Below, piece by piece: positions 11,891 through 20,424 of a stretch of DNA of 64,000 bases; position 1 is the stretch's first letter; every line of letters begins with the position of its first letter. Position numbers and translations under genes: made by a program. Below the pieces are notes generated by a model. It had not been told where the DNA came from and did not search any database. It worked only from the letters and a program-made list of their open reading frames with translations. The DNA comes from Heloderma charlesbogerti (taxonomy: Eukaryota > Chordata > Lepidosauria > Squamata > Helodermatidae), in assembly GCA_026122225.1 (NCBI GenBank), contig JANEZZ010003061.1, positions 2,232,001-2,296,000 of the forward strand, given 5' to 3'.

Positions 11891-12422
11891 TGTCAAGGGC
11901 TCCTTGGAGGCCTCTCTCAGTCTAATCCAGTAGCCAAGTCCAGACACAGACAAAGGAATTCCTTTCAAAGCTTTATTCTTCTTTTACAACTTAACAACTA
12001 TACCGATTGCAACTAGATCTGAGCAGCACAGTACCTATGCCCTAAGTTGGAACAGTTGGTTCCGGTTTGAAAGGGAATTACTGGCGGACCCCTGAACTTA
12101 AGGACTAGGGAGAGTCCCTCCCCTTCTCCCTTGGATCCTCTGGGCGCAGCCGTTGTTTGCGCGCCAACCTGGCATTACGCCTCCTTTCCGCGCCCTCCAT
12201 CTGGCACCGCTCTCTGCATCTGCGTCGCGCATCCACCAAGTCTGCTATTTGTGCTTGGTCACTCCCTGGACTGCTAACTAAACTAGGAATGCTGGTGGGA
12301 GGAATCTCCGTCAGCTGTTGGTCCTGGGAAAGAGGAGCGCGCTCCTCTCCCAGGAGCGACTGCTCTTTCCTCAGAATCAGAACTACTCTGGGGATTCTAT
12401 GGGCTCAGTGTCCACTCTGACA
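11891..12422 (-). mobile_element. Solo LTR of an LTR retroelement
   Basis: 532 bp bounded by TG...CA (TGTCAAGGG to TCTGACA). It is flanked by a perfect 5-bp duplication AAATG (11886-11890 and 12423-12427), the hallmark of LTR-element integration. The complement of 'agctttattcttctttt' supplies an AATAAA polyadenylation-type signal, so the LTR reads on the minus strand. There is no internal gag/pol sequence next to it, which fits recombination to a solo LTR. The class (endogenous retrovirus or other LTR element) cannot be told from the LTR alone. Confidence 0.75.
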
Positions 12423-13080
12423 AAATGACATCCACAGCAGCTGCGGAGTGCCAAAAGGGCCACACTGAGCTTGTTGACATGCTAAATTTGGCTCTTTTGG
12501 TGCTCTGCAGTCAATACGGAGCACCAAAAGGGTTAAATTTAGCTTGGAAATAAGCATAATTTAACCCTTGGAGTGCTACAGATACAGCCATACTGTAGAT
12601 TACTGAAAAAACTTGTTAATGACATACACAAACTAAAATATTTTCCATCTATCCCTTTTTCTTTTCTCTCTTTTGGTGGGGTGGTGATTAAATTTGTGCA
12701 ACTTCTTTTGGTAATAAAAAGCTTGTTCAAAAGAACATTTCAAGTGATTGTCCTCATGCTTATCACTGGCATACCAAACGTAAATGAGTATACTGAAAAC
12801 AGGCTGTACTGTGGTATGAGATGAACAAATAAGCAAAGTTCATAGACCGATAGCTTCACCGTTCATGTTTGGTCCCATAACTAGCAGGCCAGTCTGCAGA
12901 GTCTAGTGTAGTTGTCCTTCCAATAGCTGAGAACCAGTTTTTTTTTTCTGAATTAATGTTGAAGGCACTCTTCAAATTACTTTTAGGATATGTAAAGACA
13001 CATAAAAGACTGTTTTAAAGGTTAGCCCATTGTGAATGCACTTCAACCACAAGAAGGCTGCTTTGGGGGAATAAACAACT
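12423..13080. other. Non-coding DNA, no gene seen
   Basis: Contains short inverted pieces around 12440-12580 ('gagcaccaaaagggttaaat' and relatives) that are probably the right half of the MITE split by the LTR. The rest is AT-rich sequence without recognised features. Confidence 0.35.
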
Positions 13081-13081
13081 G

Positions 13082-13194
13082 GTTGCTGTTGTTGTTCAGT
13101 CGTTAAGTCCTGTCTGACTCTTCGTGACCCCATGGACCATAGCACTCCAGGCCTTCCTGTCCTCCGCTCTCTCCCGGAGTGTGCTCAAGTTCAT
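13082..13194 (-). mobile_element. BovB LINE 3' end, antisense fragment
   Basis: Reads as the complement of the BovB C-terminal end: 'gttgttgttcagtcgttaag', 'gaccccatggaccatagcac' and 'tctcccggagtgtgctcaag'. It matches the inverse of 18340-18435 in the BovB copy on the + strand. Severely 5'-truncated. Confidence 0.8.
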
Positions 13195-13732
13195 ATAAAC
13201 AACTGGACAACCTGCTTAAACCAGGGTTGGAAGGGGTGAAGCGAAAGAAGGAATCTGCTTTTGGTGCATGTATGTGATGCAGCTGAGAAAAAGCCAAGCA
13301 CACTTTGCCTGTAACTCAAGGAGGAACCACTGCTTCTGTTTCTAGGGACTGCTGTATGTACCCTAAGACTAAGAATTACCAGCACCCCAGGTTTCTGTAC
13401 ATGTCACTGTTCTGGGAGGTGCCTCCAGAACGTAAAGAGCAGTGACTTGTGCAAAGACAACACAAACAGCCTGCCTCAGAGTGTAGGCACTTTGGGCTCA
13501 AAGAGACCTATAATTATTTAGCTGAATTTATTTCTCAGAGCACACCAACAGTTCTTACAGCACACCAGTGTGCCCTGATACACAGTTTAGGGCTGACTGG
13601 TGCTGTAGGTATTAAACTTTGAGCTGCCTCCATGTAGTGGCTTGGCTGAGTTCTTGCTTGAAGGCTTTGCTTACAGCCTCACTTTTGTAATTATTAGTAT
13701 TTATTATGCTTATTATTTATGTACACCAGGGG

Positions 13733-13860
13733 TGGGGAAATTTTGCCCTCCAGATGTTGCTGGACTGCAACTCCCATCATCCCTACCCAGGATAGCAAAT
13801 GGTGAGAAATGATAGGATTTACCATCTAACAAGATCTAGAGGGCCACACATTCCTTATCC
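13733..13860. mobile_element. hAT-type MITE
   Basis: Begins CAGGGGTGGGGAAATTTTGC and carries 'gctggactgcaactcccatc'. The decayed right arm ends 'ccttatccct'. Same group as 8677-8794. Confidence 0.6.
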
Positions 13861-13952
13861 CTAACGTACATGTTGCTTTACAAAGAAAAGGTTTGATGGA
13901 TCCCTATCCCAAAGGACTTAAAATCTAAGAATAGGCACAGGGATACAGTCAC

Positions 13953-14276
13953 CTGGTTTGCACAGCCAGCTCATCATGGCTTAGTTAACCCACAGTGAGC
14001 CACGGCGCATGCCAAGCGCATACAGCCGCCATCTTGAATATGCAATTCCCTATCAGGTCAATCAGGGGTTGAACCTTGTTGTGTGAACCTGGCCATTGTG
14101 GGTTATTCAAGGGATAAACAACCCTTGCATAACACTCAGTAGTAGGGTTACAGGAGGGTTGTTTAACCTTCAACAACCCACAATGGCCAGGTTCATTAAA
14201 AATGGCAGCCGCATACACCGTGGTTCATCATGGATTAAATAACCCATGATCAGCCAGCCATGTTGTGAGAACCAGC
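13953..14276. mobile_element. Foldback MITE with long inverted arms
   Basis: About 324 bp. The left arm (CTGGTTTGCACAGCCAGCTC, 'gcatacagccgccatcttga', 'ctggccattgtgggttattc') pairs with the right arm ('acaacccacaatggccag', 'aatggcagccgcatacacc', 'gctggttct' inverted). Arms reach ~140 bp. Its 'ggttcacacaacaaccc'-type motifs recur at 32894-33140 and 10390-10560, so these may be related families. Confidence 0.65.
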
Positions 14277-14649
14277 CCAATAAATGAGAAACATTTAAAA
14301 AACCATTAAAAAGACAACCTCCAAGAACTATACAAAATGTTTTGTTTTTCTTTATACTCAAACACTACAGACACTGTTTTCATGCTACATTCCGTGTTTC
14401 CTGTTAACATCCAAATGAAGGTTATTAGGCAACCAGTTACAGGTTACCACTAAAAAGAAATTACAACAAACAACTCTTAATAGCATTATTTGATATTTTA
14501 ATTCCTGGCAACCCTTTTCCACCTTCAGTGTAAAGACATTTAGTGCCAAGACACCTAGCAAAATAAACACCCTACAGAACTGCTTGTTTCAGAGAACCAG
14601 GCACTTTGGCAGGCACTGTGTAAAGTGTTTGCTGGATTTAAGAGATTTA

Positions 14650-14763
14650 GGGCGCAATCCTATGCCTGTTTAGGCAGAGAAAAGGTGTACAACTCCCAGC
14701 ATGCCCCAGCCAGCTGGGAGTTGTAGGCCTTTTCTCTGTCTAAACAGACATAGGATTGCACCC
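14650..14763. mobile_element. Harbinger-like palindromic MITE, TIR GGGCGCAATCCTATG
   Basis: A hairpin of 114 bp: GGGCGCAATCCTATGCCTG to CATAGGATTGCACCC, with inner arms 'caactcccagcatgcccc'/'ctgggagttgtaggcc'. The flanks are TTA (left) and TCA (right), a near-match to the TWA duplication of PIF/Harbinger elements. Confidence 0.7.
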
Positions 14764-14766
14764 TCA

Positions 14767-15177
14767 GGGAGCAATCCTATGGCGGCCAGGCCATAGGGTA
14801 TGCTGTTTTCCGGGAACCGACCTTGGAGCCCATGCTCTGAGGTCGGTTCCCAGAAAACCGACCTCCCCCCACATGCGCACTGCCTCAGAGGCAGCGTGGA
14901 GAAGCCCTGTCCTCCGCACTCAGAAGAGAAGCGCAGAGCAGCTGAAAAGGGGTGGGGCTGGAGGTGTTCGGGGGGGGGGAGAGCAGAACTGCATGTATGA
15001 CACATCCTATGTGTCATACACACAGCCTCCTCTCCTGCTCAGCCCCCCCACGGCTAGACAGCCGAAACAGCTATCTAGCAGAGAAAGCAGGGCAGGAGAG
15101 GCACAGTGGGAACAATCCCCCTGCCCCGTGCTTCTCCTGCCTTGCAAGTCCCAGCAATCCCCAGCCAGTATAGCTTA
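14767..15177. mobile_element. Long Harbinger-like MITE, right end lost
   Basis: Starts GGGAGCAATCCTATGG directly after the previous MITE and its TCA. It contains GC-rich inverted blocks around 'gaggtcggttcccagaaaac'. It resembles the ~425-bp copies at 23924, 40177 and 60061, but the terminal inverted repeat is missing on the right, where the next MITE begins. Confidence 0.55.
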
Positions 15178-15260
15178 GGGTGCAATCCTATGCATGTTTA
15201 GATAGAAAAAAGTCCTACAACTCCCAACGTTCCCCAGTCAGCATGCATAGGATTGCACCC
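15178..15260. mobile_element. Harbinger-like palindromic MITE with TTA duplication
   Basis: 83 bp from GGGTGCAATCCTATGCATG to GCATAGGATTGCACCC. Perfect TTA flanks (15175-15177 and 15261-15263). A shortened version of the hairpin at 14650 and 30181. Confidence 0.75.
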
Positions 15261-15299
15261 TTAAACAGGTCATGATGATTTCTAAATGGAACACCACAC

Positions 15300-15440
15300 A
15301 AAATATTCTTCTAAACGTCTCTACGCATGTTTAGACAGAAAAAAATCCTAGAACTCCCAGCATTCTCCAAACAGCCATGCTGGCTAGGGAATGGTGAGAG
15401 TTGTAGGGCTTTTTTTCTCAAAAAAGTAGATTTGCCCCCT
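15300..15440. mobile_element. Decayed Harbinger-like MITE
   Basis: Contains 'cgcatgtttagacagaaaaa', 'gaactcccagcattctcc' and a complementary right arm 'gagagttgtagggctttttt'. The termini are degraded. Confidence 0.55.
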
Positions 15441-15734
15441 AAGAATCATAGATTCAATGTAGCATGAAAACCTTCATTATCTGAGGCATGGATCTCATCA
15501 GGAGCCACCATTTATTTATGCAACCTCCATGCATAATAAACTTTGTTTTAGGAAATTATTGAAGGAAGACAGAGAGACCTAAAACCTTAGCAAACATTTT
15601 GCTATTATTGTTACTTATTCCACATGTATTCAATTGTGGTAACTTTTAAGTGATTCTATTTAGTGCCCACAACCATACTACTTATGGCCTGTAGCGCCCC
15701 CCCCCCAATCTGGTAGGTTATTCACATTGTGGTT

Positions 15735-15858
15735 GGGTGCCCTCCAGATGTTTTGGACTACAACTCCCAACATTCCTGACCACTGGCCATGCTAGCTAGG
15801 ACCAATGGGAGTTGAAATCCAAAACATGGGGGCGGGGACCAGGTTGGGGAAGGCTAAA
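15735..15858. mobile_element. hAT-type MITE
   Basis: Inverted arms 'gtgccctccagatgttttgg'/'ccaggttggggaaggct' with the 'actacaactcccaacattcc' module. Family of 1392-1526. A C-run at 15702-15710 lies just before it. Confidence 0.65.
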
Positions 15859-16044
15859 CTAAGGAGAGCACACGAAGGGCAGAAACCTGTTGACCTCACT
15901 ATGTCTACCAGCAGTAAGAAGTTTAAGGGAAGTGCAGCAACATCAGTCTATCCCTGTTGTTCTTACAGATGAGCACTGCAGATGTGGTTTTTCCTACACT
16001 CTTTCCTCCATCTGTGTTCACCTCTTGCCTGATTAATAAGACGC

Positions 16045-16352
16045 TGAACTGCAGACTGGAAAGTCGGCAGGTCAGCAGTTCGAGACCCGAGTGCTGCGTG
16101 ACGGAGTGAGCTCCCGTCTTCAGTCCCAGCTTCTGCCAACCTAGCAGTTCGAAAGCAAGAAATTGCAAGTAGATAAATAGGTACCGCCTCGGCGGGAAAG
16201 GTAACAGCGTTCCGTGCACCTCGGTGTTCAGTCATGCCGGCCACATGACCACGGAAGCGTCTTCGGACAGCGCTGGCTCTTCGGCTTAGAAACGGGGATG
16301 AGCACCGCACCCTAGAGTCGGACACGACTGGTTGGGGACACCTTTACCTTTT
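16045..16352 (+). mobile_element. Sauria-type SINE (tRNA head, BovB-like tail)
   Basis: The head has a tRNA-like B box ('caggtcagcagttcgagacc'). The body ('gtgctgcgtgacggagtgag', 'ggtaccgcctcggcgggaaa') and the tail 'agagtcggacacgactgg' ending 'acacctttacctttttt' match the known layout of the squamate Sauria SINE, whose tail resembles the BovB 3' end. The BovB copy at 16755-18440 carries the same 'agtcggacacaactg' end, consistent with BovB-driven mobilisation. Confidence 0.85.
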
Positions 16353-16436
16353 TTTAGCACCAGAATAGGCTCTATGTCTGCCACCTACTGGATAACGAAC
16401 TCCTGACTTCAAAATCCTGTATATTCCCCCATTGTT

Positions 16437-16540
16437 TGTTGTTGTTCAGTCGTTAAGTCGTGTCCGACTCTTGGACCATAGCACGCCAGGCCTTCCTGTC
16501 CTCCACGCTCTCCCGGAGTGTGCTCAAGCTCATATTCATT
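16437..16540 (-). mobile_element. BovB LINE 3' end, antisense fragment
   Basis: The complement of the BovB terminal region ('gttgttcagtcgttaagtcg', 'gccaggccttcctgtcctcc'). A second short antisense copy, 3.3 kb from the one at 13082. Confidence 0.8.
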
Positions 16541-16754
16541 GCATCGGCCCCAATTGTTTACTGCTCATTATCCCTAAGCCTACTTGTACCACCACTAAGA
16601 TCCTCATTTCCAAGACAACTCCACATCTATAGCTAAAAATAAATAACCCAATCAAACCGACTAGGGGTAGCTATGGAGCAAAGTGCTGATTCACATATTT
16701 AATTTAAGTAATTAGCTGCCACAGATGGGTAACGTTAGTCATGGCAGAGAAGGC

Positions 16755-18440
16755 TATGAATAACTAGTAACAAGGGAACGTTTTGTGCAAAGATGGGCAT
16801 GATAAAAGGACAAAGAAGGCAGGGACCTAACAGAAGCAGATGAGATTAAGATGAGGTGGAAAGAATACACAGAAGAACTATACAGGAAAGATCTTAATGT
16901 CCCTGATAGCCATGACAGTGCAGTCACGGAACTTGAGCCAGACATCCTAGAGAGTGAAGTCAAGTGGGCCTTAGGAAGCATGACTAACAACAAAGCTAGC
17001 GGAGATGACAGTCTTCCAGCTGAGCTATTTAAGATCCTAAAAGAGGATGCTGTTAAAGTGCTGCACTCAATATGCCAACAAATTTGGAACACTCAACAAT
17101 GACCACAAGACTGGAAAAGGTCAGTTTACATTCCAATTCCAAAGAAGGGCAATGCCAGAGTGTTCAAACTACCGTACAATTGCACTCATTTCACATGCCA
17201 GCAAGGTTATGCTCAAAATCCTACAAGCTAGGCTTCAGCAGTATGTGAACCAAGAACTACCGGAAGTACAAGGTGGGTTTCAAAGAGGCAGAGGAACTAG
17301 AGATCAAATCGCCAACATTCGCTGGATCATGGAGAAAGCAAGAGAATTCCAGAAAAATGTCTATTTCTGCTTCATTGACTATGCTAAAGCCTTTGATTGT
17401 GTGGATCACAACAAACTGTGGCAAATTCTTACAGAGATGGGAGTACCAGACCACCTTACCTGTCTTCTGAGAAACCTGTACAAGGGTCAAGAAGCAACAG
17501 TAAGAAGCGGACATGGAACAACCGATTGGTTCAAAATTGGGAAAGGAGTACAAGGCTGTATATTGTCACCCTGCTTATTTAACTTATATGCAGAGTACAT
17601 CATGAGAAATGCCGGGTTGGATGAATCAGAGGTCAGAATTAAGATTGCTGGGAAAATTATCAACAACCTCCGATATGCAGATGATACCACCCTAATGGCA
17701 GAAAGCGAAGATTTAAAGAGCCTCTTGTTGAGGGTGAAAGTGGAGAATGCAAAAGCTGGTTTGAAACTCAACATTAAAAAAACTAAAATCATGGCATCTG
17801 GCCCCATCACTTCCTGGCTTATAGAAGGGGAAGAAATGGAAGCAGTGACAGATTTTATTTTCTTGGGCTCCAAGATCACCGCAGACGGTGACTGTAGCCA
17901 TGAAATTAAAAGACGCTTGCTCCTTGGGAGAAAAGCTATGGCAAACTTACAGCATAGTAAGAAGCAGAGACATCACCTTGCTGACAAAGATTCATATAAT
18001 CAAAGCTATGGTTTTCCTAGTAGCAACGTATGGCTGTGAGAGCTGGACTATAAGGAAGGCTGAGCGCCGAAGAATTGATGCTTTCGAACTGTGGTGCTGG
18101 AGAAGACTCTTACGAGTCCCCTGGAGTGCAAGAAGGTCAAATCAGTCCATCCTAAAGGAAATCAACCCTGACTGCTCATTGGAGGGACAGATCCTGAAGC
18201 TGAAGCTCAAATATTTTGGCCACCTAATGCGAAGAGAAAACTCACTGGAAACGACCCTGATGCTGGGAAAGACTGAAGGCAAAAGGAGAAGGGGACGGCA
18301 GAGGATGAGATGGCTAGATAGCATCACCGATGCAATGAAGATGAACTTGAGCACGCTCCGGGAGAGAGCGCAGGACAGGAAGGCCTGGCGTGCTATGGTC
18401 CATGGGGTCACGAAGAGTCGGACACAACTGAACAATGGTG
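16755..18440 (+). mobile_element. BovB (RTE clade) LINE, 5'-truncated
   Basis: About 1.7 kb of BovB beginning inside the ORF and ending with the family-typical C-terminus and 'gtcggacacaactgaacaa'. The endonuclease half is absent. RT and C-terminal regions are readable across three frames (see the pseudogene entry). BovB is abundant in squamates and also known from ruminants through horizontal transfer. Confidence 0.9.
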
Positions 18441-18466
18441 GGGGCCTTCAGGTTCAGAGGCAGTAG
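16851..18466 (+). pseudogene. BovB reverse transcriptase, frameshifted
   Basis: The protein starts at MRWKEYTEELYRKDLN and runs in one frame to a TGA at 17100 that replaces an expected Trp codon (context WNTQQ*PQDWKRS). After about KKGNA (~17150) the reading moves to a second frame that holds the RT core: CFIDYAKAFDCVDHNKL, a decayed QGCILSP box and RYADDTTLMAES with the two catalytic aspartates. Near 17950 it moves to a third frame with the C-terminus (SRDITLLTKIHIIKAM, YGCESWTIRKAE, then MVHGVTKSRTQLNN). One stop and two frameshifts mean it cannot make a working enzyme. The N-terminal endonuclease is missing. Confidence 0.85.
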
Positions 18467-18625
18467 TGTATACCCCTGCATACCATTTGCTGGAAAGCAG
18501 GCATCAGCGAGGAAGGACTGTTTTCCTGATGTTCTTGAAGGTTTTCCAGAAGCACTTGGTTGGCCGCTGCAGGAAACTGTACTAGACCAAACAAACCACT
18601 GATCTAATCCAGTGGAGGTCTTGCT
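18465..18625 (+). mobile_element. CR1-type LINE 3' tail fragment
   Basis: Contains 'cttggttggccgctgcagg', 'actgtactagaccaaac' and 'ctgatctaatccagtgg'. This is a decayed version of the tail at 4850-4950 ('gttggccactg...ctggactagatggac...ctgatccagcatgg'). Confidence 0.6.
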
Positions 18626-18960
18626 CTCAGCTACCCCTCAGGAACTATTCCAAAGGCATACTTATTTCTCAGTCATTTCCCCCTCCAAAGTTTGAATAGG
18701 AACTCTCATCGGGCTCAGACTGCTCTGCTGACTTTGTCTTCTTCTGCCCTAGTTAGCCTCAGTCTTACAGTTCGAGCCCAGGGACGTTCACTCAGAACTA
18801 GCACAGAGCTCACTTGCTACCAAGTAAGGGTGCATAGGCTCGCAACCTCGGTTTTTTAGCCCGGATCTCCTCACGATTTCCAACATAAGCAGGTTTATTT
18901 ATCCCATCCTGCTCCTTCTGCATCACAGCCACCCAGGGGCCGTAACAACTTGCCTGCTAA

Positions 18961-19049
18961 CAGCGCACTCCTATACATGTTTACTCCGAGGTAAGCCCAC
19001 TGAGTTCAGTGGGTCATACTCGGAGGTAAGCGTGCATAGGACTGCAGCC
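18961..19049. mobile_element. Palindromic MITE with TAA target duplication
   Basis: 89 bp from CAGCGCACTCCTATAC to GCATAGGACTGCAGCC. The inverted core is 'tttactccgaggtaagccc'/'gtcatactcggaggtaagc', centred on 'cactgagttcagtg'. Perfect TAA flanks (18958-18960, 19050-19052) suggest a PIF/Harbinger-like origin. Relatives lie at 20331, 22135, 26955 and 32535. Confidence 0.75.
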
Positions 19050-19800
19050 TAAGGCACCAAAGTCGTCGTCGCCGCCCCTTCCCTCAGCTCCTACAGTTTC
19101 CCCTACTGAGCCGCGGCCGCAGCAGCGCTTTTTTCTCCCTCACAGCATCATCCTAGCGCCCCAAACGGCTTCCGACGGCAGCACCGCGAGGGCTTTCCCC
19201 ACAACCCATAATATTAACGGCCACAGCCCCGCCTCAACTCACGTGACCCCGACGCGCAAAGCGCGGCCGCGCGCGCGCACGGGACCAGACCGAGAATGCG
19301 CGAGCGAGCGAGGCGCGAGACATGCCGATCGCCAGATGGCGCCACAGCCTCATCAAGCCAAAAAAAAAAAAAAGAGAGTATGTATGTGTGTGTGTGTGTG
19401 TGTGGGGGGGGGGGGGCTGCCGTGTCCTTCGGCTACGTCAGCGACATGCGTGCGCGCGCAGACACACACGCACACACGCACGCGCGCGCGCGTTGAATCC
19501 ATCTGCGCGTCGGCGACGGCAACGGCGAGGGGGAGGCGACGAGAGAAGTGGGGCGGGGCGGGGAGTGAATGGGGAAGAAAAGGAGAGGTGCGCGCGCACC
19601 CACCCACCGGGGCGCTGCCCTTGAGAGCTTACAGGGGCGGTTCCTTGGGAAGGGAGAGACGACGAGTAACTGGATTTTTTTTTTTCCTGCGCCCGCGCGC
19701 GCTATCCTGGAGTGGGTGGGTGAACGGGAAAGACTCCAGTGGGGAGGGACGGAGGAGGGGGTGTGGTGGTCGGGCCTGTCTCCGTCTCCCTCCTGTCAGT
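19050..19800. promoter_or_regulatory. CpG island, candidate promoter
   Basis: A sharp change to GC-rich, CpG-dense sequence (for example 'gccgcggccgcagcagcgc' and 'gcgcggccgcgcgcgcgcac'), unlike the AT-rich surroundings. It includes an E-box CACGTG inside 'ctcacgtgacc' near 19239 and a YY1-like 'agatggcgcc' at ~19335. It also holds simple runs: A-rich (~19360), TG repeats, a G run (~19404) and CACACG/CGCG repeats. Direction of transcription is not decidable. No exon with convincing splice sites could be fixed. Possibly an alternative promoter of the + strand gene or a minus-strand neighbour. Confidence 0.55.
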
Positions 19801-20330
19801 GTGCATGGCTATGGTGTACCCGCTTTATGCTCGCTCTTCTGACTGGGCTGTAGGCAGCCCCCCCCTTTTTTCTTTCTTGCCCCTGATTTATTTTTTTTTT
19901 TTTAAATTAAAAAACAGTCTCCCATTTTGTCTCTAGAAGCCTTGCAAACCAGATGAACTCCTCTCTACTTTTTTGGTTCCCCCCTCCCCCCAAAATTTTT
20001 TTTAGGGTGGCTGCTGGCCTGCCTCTGACCACAGATCTGGCCAGGAGTCGCCCCCAGCACTGCAGGGAGCTCCTTTTAAATCTTCCCCTGTGCGTTTACT
20101 TTCCCCTGTGCTCAGTAGGGCTACAGCCAGATAAATGTGTATGAAATGGCGGTCTTTGTGTTTGTTTTTAATCTGGCATTAGTGGCCTTCCCCCAGACGG
20201 GTTGGGAAGGACAGTGCTCTCTAGGCTGTCTGTTTCTTAATGATGCCAGCCGGGACAATGAAAAGAATCGTGGGCAAAATCCCTAAAGGTCCAGTGGTGG
20301 AACAGAACCTAAAACCGAGTTAATAGTTAT
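19800..20330. other. Flank of CpG island, no gene fixed
   Basis: Pyrimidine-rich and poly-T stretches (19886-19900, 19990) with short open frames. Could include 5' UTR or the first part of an intron, but no donor-acceptor pair is compelling. Confidence 0.3.
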
Positions 20331-20421
20331 ACAGTGTAATCCTATATATGTCTACTCAGAAGTAAGCCCCATTGAGGTCAAGGGGGCGTGCTCCCAGTTA
20401 AGTCTGCATAGGGTTACAGCC
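20331..20421. mobile_element. Palindromic MITE, family of 18961
   Basis: 'acagtgtaatcctatatatg' at left pairs with 'tgcatagggttacagcc' at right. The core is 'ctactcagaagtaagcccc'/'gtgctcccagttaag'. TTA follows on the right. Confidence 0.65.
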
Positions 20422-20424
20422 TTA

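Noticed and set aside
14756..15178. 140-codon + strand frame
   Set aside because: Entirely inside Harbinger-like MITEs.
19243..19842. Long open frames in the CpG island (up to ~199 codons)
   Set aside because: They run through A, TG, G and CACACG simple repeats and overlap in several frames; no splice or domain support. They reflect GC richness and low complexity.
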